The notes under the pieces: model-generated
Database searches by the model: none
The model's input: the letters and a program-made list of their open reading frames with translations, nothing else
What the model was told of the DNA's origin: nothing
Position numbers and translations under genes: made by a program
Origin: Bacteroidales bacterium
GTDB lineage: Bacteria; Bacteroidota; Bacteroidia; Bacteroidales; P3
Length of the DNA stretch: 7,737 nt
NCBI GenBank assembly: GCA_021443125.1
Contig: JABUUQ010000002.1
Location: 206,736-214,472 of the forward strand
Reading direction: 5' to 3'
Shown: in pieces, positions 1-6,423 of the stretch
Numbering within the stretch: position 1 is the stretch's first letter
Layout of the letters: every line of letters begins with the position of its first letter

Positions 1-45
1 AAATTACAACCTTTTATCTTCCCCACCAAACTTTTTCTCAATTTA

Positions 46-80
46 TTTGTAAATTATTTGCTAAACTGTTGATTTACAAA
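46..80. repeat. 9-bp inverted repeat upstream of mutB
   Basis: TTTGTAAAT (46-54) and its exact reverse complement ATTTACAAA (72-80) are separated by 17 bases. It is AT-rich and has no U-tract after it, so it does not look like a terminator. It lies about 185 bases upstream of the predicted -33 element of mutB, far for a repressor operator on that promoter. It could be an activator site, belong to a gene to the left, or be chance in AT-rich DNA. Confidence 0.3.
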
Positions 81-263
81 CTAATTATTTTTTGACTTTG
101 TGGCAGATTTTTGCATTTCAGGGCGGTATTTTGGGCTTTTGGAGGCCTTGGAAGCAAGTTTTGAGAAAAGAAAAAGAATTTTTGGAAAAAGAAAACTTTG
201 TTTGACGCAAGTGCCTGAAAATCGCCATATATTTATATTAAGGAGAGAAAAGATTGAAAAATA

Positions 264-295
264 TTTGCACGTTTGAAGATAAATTGATATCTTTG
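264..295 (+). promoter_or_regulatory. Bacteroidota-type promoter of mutB
   Basis: TTTG at 264-267 (-33 element), a 20-base spacer, and TATCTTTG at 288-295 (-7 element) match the Bacteroidota housekeeping sigma consensus TTTG-N19-21-TAnnTTTG. Transcription would start near 301-303, leaving a leader of about 50 bases before the ATG at 351. This placement argues against the in-frame TTG at 309 as the start, since it would sit only a few bases into the transcript. A 6-bp inverted repeat (AAGATA 276-281, TATCTT 288-293) overlaps the -7 element and could be an operator, but it is short. Confidence 0.75.
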
Positions 296-350
296 CAACT
301 CGAATTTATTGAGAAAAATAACGACAATAAGAAATAAAAACAGTTATCTA

Positions 351-2504
351 ATGAGACCAGATTTTACAAATGTGGACTTCAAAGGCGTTGAAAATCACAT
401 AGATTTTCGCAAATGGGAACAAGAAGTTCGCAACGAAAAAAATTGGATGACACCCGAACAAATTCCTGTAAAACCTGTCTATGGCCCAGACGACCTTGCA
501 GGTATGGAACACTTGAACTATGCAGCAGGTGTTGCTCCTTTCCTTAGAGGACCTTATAGCACAATGTATGTTATGCGTCCTTGGACTATCCGCCAGTATG
601 CAGGATTTTCAACTGCAGAAGAAAGTAACGCATTCTATAGAAGAAACATAGCAGCAGGCCAAAAAGGTTTGTCTGTTGCATTCGACCTTCCAACTCACAG
701 AGGTTATGACTCTGACCACCCAAGAGTAGTGGGCGATGTGGGCAAGGCTGGTGTGGCTGTTGATAGCGTATTGGATATGAAGATTTTGTTCGACCAGATT
801 GCTTTGGACAAAATGTCTGTTTCAATGACTATGAATGGTGCCGTTCTTCCTATACTTTCTTTCTATATCATTGCAGCTGAAGAACAAGGCGTTAAGCAAG
901 AACAATTGGCAGGTACTATACAAAACGATATCTTGAAGGAATTCATGGTTAGAAACACTTATATCTACCCTCCTAAACCTTCAATGAAGATTATTGCAGA
1001 TATCTTTGAATATACCTCTAAGAACATGCCTAAGTTCAACTCAATATCTATCTCTGGCTACCATATGCAAGAAGCAGGTGCTACAGCAGATATCGAAATG
1101 GCTTACACTTTGGCAGACGGTCTTGAATATTTGAGAGCAGGCGTTAATGCAGGCATGTCTGTTGACCAATTTGCTCCAAGACTTTCTTTCTTCTGGGCTA
1201 TAGGTATGAATCACTTTATGGAGATTGCAAAGATGAGAGCAGCAAGAATGCTTTGGGCAAAACTTGTCAGCCAATTCAACCCTCAAAATCCTAAATCTCT
1301 TGCACTTAGAACTCACTCACAAACTTCTGGATGGTCTCTTACAGAACAAGACCCATTCAACAACGTGGGCAGAACTTGTATAGAGGCTTTGGGTGCTGCA
1401 TTGGGACACACACAATCTCTTCACACCAACGCTTTGGACGAAGCTATTGCATTGCCTACAGATTTCTCTGCACGTATTGCAAGAAACACACAAATATATA
1501 TTCAGGAAGAAACCAACGTATGCCGTTCTCTTGACCCATGGGCTGGAAGCTACTATGTGGAAAGTCTTACTCACGAGATTGCACACAGAGCTTGGGGACA
1601 TATTCAAGAAGTTGAAAAACTTGGCGGTATGGCTGCAGCTATCGAAAGCGGTATTCCTAAGATGAGAATCGAAGAGGCTTCAGCAAGAAAACAAGCAAGA
1701 ATAGACGCTGGCATAGACACTATCCTTGGCGTTAATAAGTATAGATTGGATCACGAAGCTTCTATAGACACATTGGAAATAGACAACACAGCAGTTAGAG
1801 AATCTCAGATAAAGAGATTGGCAGAATTGCGTGCTACAAGAAACGAAGACGAGGTTCAAAGTGCTTTGAGAGCATTGTCTAACGTTGCAGAATCAGGCAA
1901 GGGCAACCTATTGGAAATGAGTATTGATTGTGCAAGAAAACATGCTTCTTTGGGTGAAATTTCCGATGCTTGTGAAAAACATTTTGGAAGATATAAAGCA
2001 AAAATAAATTTGATTTCAGGCGTGTATAGTCAGGCAACAAAAGACAACGATAAGTTCAAGAAAGCTCAAGAACTTGTCAAGGAATTCGAGGCTTTGGAAG
2101 GCAGAAGACCAAGAGTAATGATTGCAAAAATGGGACAAGACGGCCACGACCGTGGAGCAAAAGTTGTGGCAACAGGCTATGCAGACATAGGTTTCGATGT
2201 TGATATGGGCCCATTGTTCCAAACTCCAGAGGAAAGTGCAAAACAAGCTGTTGAAAACGACGTTCATATCCTTGGCGTAAGCTCTTTGGCAGCAGGACAC
2301 AAAACACTTATCCCTCAAGTTATTGCAGAATTGAAGAAACTTGGCAGAGAGGATATTATGGTTACTGCTGGCGGTGTTATACCTCCACAAGACTATCAAT
2401 TCCTTTACGATGCAGGCGTTGCAGCCGTATTCGGACCTGGCACAGTTATCTCTGACAGTGCAATAAAAATGCTTGAAATTCTTATTGCAGAAAGAAAAGG
2501 TTAA
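351..2504 (+). CDS. mutB: Methylmalonyl-CoA mutase, large (catalytic) subunit
   Basis: This adenosylcobalamin-dependent enzyme interconverts succinyl-CoA and (R)-methylmalonyl-CoA in the cytoplasm, the carbon-skeleton step between succinate and propionate in many Bacteroidota. The 717-residue product has the family's usual length (about 714-728). Residues 1 to about 550 form the substrate-binding TIM barrel, with RQYAGFSTA (81-89), RNTYIYPP (201-208) and SGYHMQEAG (235-243). By alignment recalled from memory, Tyr83, Arg201 and His238 match Tyr89, Arg207 and His244 of the Propionibacterium enzyme. The C-terminal B12 domain (about 585-717) has DGHDRG (597-602) with cobalt-ligating His599, then GVSSLAAGH and TAGGVIP. 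I chose ATG 351 over an in-frame TTG at 309 because homologues begin near here and the promoter places the transcript start just before 309. There is no Shine-Dalgarno, only an A-rich leader. No mutA precedes it and no meaB chaperone gene follows, so it is a single-gene unit. The enzyme may be a homodimer, as E. coli Sbm/ScpA is, or have a partner encoded elsewhere. Confidence 0.97.
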   Translation: MRPDFTNVDFKGVENHIDFRKWEQEVRNEKNWMTPEQIPVKPVYGPDDLAGMEHLNYAAGVAPFLRGPYSTMYVMRPWTIRQYAGFSTAEESNAFYRRNIAAGQKGLSVAFDLPTHRGYDSDHPRVVGDVGKAGVAVDSVLDMKILFDQIALDKMSVSMTMNGAVLPILSFYIIAAEEQGVKQEQLAGTIQNDILKEFMVRNTYIYPPKPSMKIIADIFEYTSKNMPKFNSISISGYHMQEAGATADIEMAYTLADGLEYLRAGVNAGMSVDQFAPRLSFFWAIGMNHFMEIAKMRAARMLWAKLVSQFNPQNPKSLALRTHSQTSGWSLTEQDPFNNVGRTCIEALGAALGHTQSLHTNALDEAIALPTDFSARIARNTQIYIQEETNVCRSLDPWAGSYYVESLTHEIAHRAWGHIQEVEKLGGMAAAIESGIPKMRIEEASARKQARIDAGIDTILGVNKYRLDHEASIDTLEIDNTAVRESQIKRLAELRATRNEDEVQSALRALSNVAESGKGNLLEMSIDCARKHASLGEISDACEKHFGRYKAKINLISGVYSQATKDNDKFKKAQELVKEFEALEGRRPRVMIAKMGQDGHDRGAKVVATGYADIGFDVDMGPLFQTPEESAKQAVENDVHILGVSSLAAGHKTLIPQVIAELKKLGREDIMVTAGGVIPPQDYQFLYDAGVAAVFGPGTVISDSAIKMLEILIAERKG

Positions 2505-2527
2505 TAAGTTATAGCTGCGCAAGTGGC

Positions 2528-2561
2528 AAAAAGAGTTCTCAGCAATGAGGACTCTTTTTTT
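2528..2561 (+). terminator. Intrinsic terminator after mutB
   Basis: Arms 2528-2541 and 2546-2559 form a 14-bp stem with a single T-G wobble, closed by a GCAA (GNRA-type) tetraloop at 2542-2545. The 3' arm merges into a run of seven Ts (2555-2561). The stem begins 23 bases after the mutB stop. The 5' side carries a matching A-run, so the hairpin might also work on the other strand, but no minus-strand gene nearby needs it. Confidence 0.9.
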
Positions 2562-2624
2562 GTGTGCCTGTGTGGAGAGTATTGCATAAGCGGGGATTAT
2601 ATAATAAGTTTTGTTGGTTTTGAT

Positions 2625-2655
2625 TTTGCAATTAGGTGATTTATTCGTAACTTTG
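2625..2655 (+). promoter_or_regulatory. Bacteroidota-type promoter of the patatin operon
   Basis: TTTG at 2625-2628, a 19-base spacer and TAACTTTG at 2648-2655 match the phylum's -33/-7 consensus. The predicted start is near 2661-2663, giving a leader of about 24 bases before ATG 2686. The promoter lies between the mutB terminator and the patatin gene. No later promoter of this form is visible at the downstream gene junctions, so it probably serves the genes up to the right edge. Confidence 0.75.
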
Positions 2656-2685
2656 CCACTTAAACTGCATTATATATAAATAGGA

Positions 2686-5007
2686 ATGAAAAAGTTTGTT
2701 GTTTGTGTTCTTTTGATACTTGCGGGTACTTCGCTATTGGCACAAGAAAAGAAAACCATGGGGCTTGTGCTGAGTGGTGGCGGTGCTAAAGGCTTGGCAC
2801 ACATAGGAGTACTGAAAGCGTTGGAAGAAGAAGGCATAGGGATAGACTACATAAGCGGCACAAGTATGGGTGCTATTGTGGGAGGTCTTTATGCTTCGGG
2901 TTATTCTCCACAACAGATTGAAGATTTGTTCTTTGCCAAAGATTTCGATTCGTGGCTTTCGGGCAATATAGACAAACGACTTCTACCCTACTACACCATA
3001 CGCAAGAAAGACGCCTCAATACTGAAAGTGGGTTTCAATATAGACAAAAAATTCAAAGCAGAATTGCCGTTGAGTCTTGTGGACCCTGTGCAGATGGATT
3101 TTGCATTTTTGGATATCTTTGCAGGAGCCAATAAGGTGTGCAATTCAAAGTTCGACAGCCTTATGATTCCTTATTTCTGCGTAGCCACAAACATCAATGA
3201 CAACAACTCAACTACCTATCGCAAAGGCGATTTGGGGCATTCCATAAGAGCGTCAATGTCGTTTCCGTTCTTCTTCACACCTATTCAAATTGATGGCAAA
3301 CTAATGTGCGACGGAGGAATTTACAACAATTTTCCAGCCAAAGAGATGATAGATTTCTACAATCCCGATATGGTTTTGGGTGTAAAGGTTGCCAACAATT
3401 TTGATGCACCTCAGGAGGACGACCTTATATTATATATAGAAAATATGGTGTCTTCCGATTCTGATTACAAGATAGATGCAGAGAATAGTTTGTTGCTCGA
3501 ACCCGATATGAGCGACATAGGCATTATGAATTTCGGCAATAAGGAAGAATGCATACAACGAGGTTACGATATAACAAAACGAAACATCGAGAAAATAAAA
3601 CAAAGATTGCAAGATACTGTTTCTCAAGAATATATAAATAGCAGACGAGAAGATTTTGCAAAAAAGAAAGGCTCGGTAATGCTCAGTCGTATTTATATTT
3701 CGGGAGTGGAAAAAGACAAGAAACAATACTTTATACACCTTTTGGAGAGGAATTTGCCAGAAGACGATGCGATTCCTATGGAGAAGATAAAAGACAACTA
3801 TCTTTCACTTTGTTCCGACCCTAATGTAAAGAAGGTGGAGCCATATCTTTTCTACGACGAAGACAATGACAACTACATACTTAGGCTCGATATAACTATG
3901 AAAAGGACTTTGGATTTCAAGATAGGCGGTATATTGTCTTCCGACCCTATAAGCAACCTTTTCGTTGGTGCCGATTTCAATTCGATTTCCTATGTGGCAT
4001 GGCGTCATAAAACAAATTTCTATTTAGGTCGTTACTATTCTTCGTTCATGTATAATCTTAGAATGGATGTTCCTAATCGTGCCCTGCCTTTCTATCTGGA
4101 AACAGAGATAAACTACAATCGTTGGAATTATTTCAGAAACAGAAGTGCTTTGTTTGAGTACTCTGCAACCAACTATATAGTTCAAAGAGAGAATAATGTG
4201 TTGTTGAAGTGTGGTATTGCATCTTCGCGTCGTGGGCGTTTGGTGGCAAAGGTGGGCTATGGATTTGTGGATGACGAATTTTTCATGAACGATGTCATTC
4301 TCAACACCGATACCAACGACCATACCACTTTTCCTCACTACACTGTGGCACTTTTGGGCGAGCATAACACTTTGGATAACAGTCTTTTCCCAATGGAAGG
4401 CAGCCAAACGATGTTCAGAATACACTATGTGCAAGGTCATGAAAAGTTCTATGCAGGCAATTTCAGCACCACAAAATCGCAATATGCACAAAATCACTAT
4501 TGGATACAAGGCAAATTGGAAGGCAAGTTCTATAAAAAATTCACAGACAGATTTTCTTTGGGTTCTGCCACAGAATTGTTCATTTCCACACAAGATTTGT
4601 TCTATACAAGAAAGGCAAGTTTGCTAAATGCTGGCATATATACTCCTACAATAGAGACACTTACAGGTTTTTATCCAGAATACAGGGCTAATCAATACTT
4701 GGCAGAAGGGTTGGAAGGTGTTTATAGTTTTGGAAGCAACTTTTTGGGAGATATTTCTGTAAGATTGGGTGCCTACGCCTTTTTGCCAGTAAGGAGAATT
4801 ATTGCAGACAACAAAAATTTGGCAGTGTATAGCGACTGGTTTGATAAAATCTATGGAATTCTTTCGGCTAAACTTGTGATTTCCACTCCTTTGGGCGTTC
4901 TTTCCACAGGTGTATCCTATCATCAACGCGAAAACAACGCTTCCCCTTGGAATTTCAATATAAGTTTCGGTACTTTGATATTTAACAGCAAAAACATAGA
5001 CAGATGA
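2686..5007 (+). CDS. Secreted patatin-like phospholipase with POTRA and outer-membrane beta-barrel (PlpD/FplA type)
   Basis: This is a 773-residue serine lipase of the patatin family fused to a BamA-like barrel, predicted to be exported and anchored in the outer membrane. Residues 1-20 are a signal peptide (two lysines, a hydrophobic core, then LLAQ). The patatin domain (about 24-300) has the oxyanion-hole motif GGGAKG (31-36), the nucleophile elbow GTSMG (58-62, Ser60), the SIRASMSFP stretch (186-194) and the catalytic dyad Asp in DGG (Asp209). Residues about 332-405 look like one POTRA module. From about 408 to the end, alternating aromatic/polar segments fit a 16-strand barrel of the bacterial surface antigen (Omp85) superfamily. 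The order and length match type Vd autotransporters such as Pseudomonas PlpD (728 aa) and Fusobacterium FplA (about 760 aa). I infer phospholipase A activity on membrane lipids; the natural substrate is unknown. Whether the lipase faces outward or the periplasm in Bacteroidota cannot be read from sequence. Its last four bases overlap the next gene. Confidence 0.92.
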   Translation: MKKFVVCVLLILAGTSLLAQEKKTMGLVLSGGGAKGLAHIGVLKALEEEGIGIDYISGTSMGAIVGGLYASGYSPQQIEDLFFAKDFDSWLSGNIDKRLLPYYTIRKKDASILKVGFNIDKKFKAELPLSLVDPVQMDFAFLDIFAGANKVCNSKFDSLMIPYFCVATNINDNNSTTYRKGDLGHSIRASMSFPFFFTPIQIDGKLMCDGGIYNNFPAKEMIDFYNPDMVLGVKVANNFDAPQEDDLILYIENMVSSDSDYKIDAENSLLLEPDMSDIGIMNFGNKEECIQRGYDITKRNIEKIKQRLQDTVSQEYINSRREDFAKKKGSVMLSRIYISGVEKDKKQYFIHLLERNLPEDDAIPMEKIKDNYLSLCSDPNVKKVEPYLFYDEDNDNYILRLDITMKRTLDFKIGGILSSDPISNLFVGADFNSISYVAWRHKTNFYLGRYYSSFMYNLRMDVPNRALPFYLETEINYNRWNYFRNRSALFEYSATNYIVQRENNVLLKCGIASSRRGRLVAKVGYGFVDDEFFMNDVILNTDTNDHTTFPHYTVALLGEHNTLDNSLFPMEGSQTMFRIHYVQGHEKFYAGNFSTTKSQYAQNHYWIQGKLEGKFYKKFTDRFSLGSATELFISTQDLFYTRKASLLNAGIYTPTIETLTGFYPEYRANQYLAEGLEGVYSFGSNFLGDISVRLGAYAFLPVRRIIADNKNLAVYSDWFDKIYGILSAKLVISTPLGVLSTGVSYHQRENNASPWNFNISFGTLIFNSKNIDR

Positions 5008-5657
5008 TAAAACTGAATCATATTTCCAAATCTTTCGACTCGTTGCAGGTTTTGAAAGATATAAGTTTTGAGATAAAAGACTCTGAGATTGTGAGCATTA
5101 CGGGTGCTTCGGGTGCTGGAAAAACAACGCTTTTGAACATAATGGGCACTTTGGACAAGGCTGACGAAGGCGAACTTTTGATAAATGGCAGAGATGTTAC
5201 AAAGTTGAATGACAAAGACTTATCAAGATTCAGAAACGAAGAGATAGGTTTTGTTTTTCAGTTCCACTATCTTTTGGCAGAGTTCAACGCTTTGGAAAAT
5301 GCAATTATGCCTGCACTCATCTATGGCAAAGACAAAAAAGAGGCAGAGGCAAAAGCAAGGGAACTATTTGAAACTCTGGGAATTGCCGACAAAGAAAAGA
5401 ATTTTCCCAACGAACTTTCGGGTGGAGAACAGCAGAGAGTGGCTATTGCAAGGGCTTTAATAAATTCTCCTGCACTTATTTTGGCTGACGAACCAACGGG
5501 AAATCTGGACTCAAAGAATGCAAAAGCATTGTTTGACTTGTTTTTTGTGTTGAGAGAGAAGTTTCACCAAACTTTTGTCATTGTAACACATGCCAACAAC
5601 CTTTCTGCATTGTGCGACAGACAGTTAGTAATTAGTGATGGTAAAATAATAGAATAA
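5004..5657 (+). CDS. lolD: ABC transporter ATP-binding protein, LolD family
   Basis: This 217-residue protein is a complete nucleotide-binding subunit. Walker A is GASGAGKT (34-41), the Q-loop is Gln86, the signature is LSGGEQQR (138-145), Walker B ends ADEP with Asp162 and catalytic Glu163, and the H-loop is His196. The Q-loop segment FQFHYLLAEF followed by NALEN (85-99) is the pattern I associate with LolD, the ATPase that drives LolCE extraction of lipoproteins from the inner membrane. Walker A is slightly unusual, with Ala38 and Thr41 where GSGKS is common. No LolC/E-type permease gene is in the window, so its membrane partner must be elsewhere, and a role with another MacB/FtsX-type permease stays possible. 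The ATG lies within the stop of the patatin gene (ATGA), suggesting translational coupling. rlmB starts 4 bases after its stop. Confidence 0.88.
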   Translation: MIKLNHISKSFDSLQVLKDISFEIKDSEIVSITGASGAGKTTLLNIMGTLDKADEGELLINGRDVTKLNDKDLSRFRNEEIGFVFQFHYLLAEFNALENAIMPALIYGKDKKEAEAKARELFETLGIADKEKNFPNELSGGEQQRVAIARALINSPALILADEPTGNLDSKNAKALFDLFFVLREKFHQTFVIVTHANNLSALCDRQLVISDGKIIE

Positions 5658-5661
5658 TTTT

Positions 5662-6411
5662 ATGGCAAGAGAAAATATAATTTACGGAGTTCATCCTATC
5701 ATTGAGGCTTTGAAAAGTGGCAAGACAATAGAAAAAATCTTGCTGCAGACAAATATATCCAACGATGCGATAAGAAGTGTCAAAGAAGAGTTGAGAACAA
5801 GCGGACAATATGCTAAAATTCAGTATGTTCCTATTGAAAAACTAAATTCTTTGGCTCGTGGCGGCAATCATCAAGGTGTTGTGGCTATTGCGTCTTTGGT
5901 GGAATACAAAGAATTGGAAGAAGTGGTGGAACAAAGCATGGAAAAGGGTGAAAATCCTTTCATAGTAATGCTCGACCACGTTACCGATGTGAGAAATCTC
6001 GGTGCCATAGCAAGAACTTGCGAATGTGCCGGAGTAACCTGTCTTATTGTTCCCGAAGAAGGCTCGGCAGGCATAAACGAAGACGCTGTAAAAACCTCTG
6101 CAGGTGCTCTTCTACGCCTTCCTATTTGCAAGATAAAGAATGTAAAGACTGCACTGAACTATCTGAAGCAGTGTGGGTTAAAAATTTTTGCAGCATCGGA
6201 GAAAGCAAACTATGTTTATTCCGACCAAAACTTTACAGAACCTTCGCTAATCATTATGGGAGCAGAAGACAAAGGCATAAGCAAGGAGGCTTTGAAGATG
6301 AGCGACGAACTTATCAAGATTCCAATCATTGGCAATATAGAGTCGTTGAATGTAAGCGTTGCTGCCGGAGTTATTATCTATGAGGTTGTAAGACAGAGAA
6401 ATATAAAATAA
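5662..6411 (+). CDS. rlmB: 23S rRNA (guanosine-2'-O-)-methyltransferase RlmB (SpoU/TrmH family)
   Basis: This 249-residue SPOUT-class enzyme is predicted to methylate the 2'-OH of a guanosine in the peptidyl-transferase region of 23S rRNA (G2251 in E. coli), using S-adenosylmethionine. The N-terminal substrate-binding domain (about 4-78) starts with IIYGVHPIIEAL, the usual RlmB/TrmH opening. The knotted catalytic domain has motif 1 at 104-120 (LDHVTDVRNLGAIARTC, with Asn112 and Arg118), motif 2 at 197-206 (IIMGAEDKGI) and motif 3 at 219-240 (IPIIGNIESLNVSVAAG). Length is typical of the family (about 245-250). Other SpoU members, such as TrmH for tRNA Gm18, share the motifs, but the N-terminal domain and NIESLNVS favour RlmB. 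It starts 4 bases after lolD with no Shine-Dalgarno. Its place among envelope genes is more likely cotranscription than shared function. Confidence 0.93.
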   Translation: MARENIIYGVHPIIEALKSGKTIEKILLQTNISNDAIRSVKEELRTSGQYAKIQYVPIEKLNSLARGGNHQGVVAIASLVEYKELEEVVEQSMEKGENPFIVMLDHVTDVRNLGAIARTCECAGVTCLIVPEEGSAGINEDAVKTSAGALLRLPICKIKNVKTALNYLKQCGLKIFAASEKANYVYSDQNFTEPSLIIMGAEDKGISKEALKMSDELIKIPIIGNIESLNVSVAAGVIIYEVVRQRNIK

Positions 6412-6423
6412 GAATACAAGACT

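Larger units (their letters stand above)
1..350. other. AT-rich intergenic region and mutB leader
   Basis: No gene is supported here. The + strand frames are closed by stops within the first 100 bases, and the sequence is AT-rich with purine-rich A/G tracts around 163-200. A short open stretch from base 1 to a TGA at 70-72 could be the tail of an upstream gene, but its composition is low-complexity and I recognise nothing in it. In particular there is no trace of the C-terminal B12-binding fold of a MutA subunit. The region holds an inverted repeat (46-80) and the mutB promoter (264-295), followed by a predicted leader of about 50 bases. Confidence 0.6.

Noticed and set aside
1..300. Possible remnant of mutA or a cobalamin riboswitch
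   Set aside because: No frame shows MutA-like sequence, and I do not see a B12-box-like element. The region is low-complexity and AT-rich.
309..350. Upstream TTG start extending MutB by 14 residues
   Set aside because: The extension is lysine/arginine/threonine-rich with no likeness to MutB N-termini, and the promoter places the transcript start within a few bases of this TTG. ATG 351 fits homologues and leaves a normal leader.
2016..2522. Minus-strand open frame of 168 codons over the mutB 3' end
   Set aside because: It lies antisense to the highly conserved B12-binding domain, its translation is rich in Cys, Phe and His with no recognisable motif, and it has no promoter. It is a shadow of mutB codon use.
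2528..2561. Hairpin as a small regulatory RNA or attenuator
   Set aside because: The GNRA-type loop, long stem and T7 tract right after a stop codon are explained by plain intrinsic termination.
4024..4593. Minus-strand open frame of 189 codons inside the patatin-barrel gene
   Set aside because: It is antisense to the beta-barrel, with no motif, no upstream promoter and unlikely amino-acid composition.
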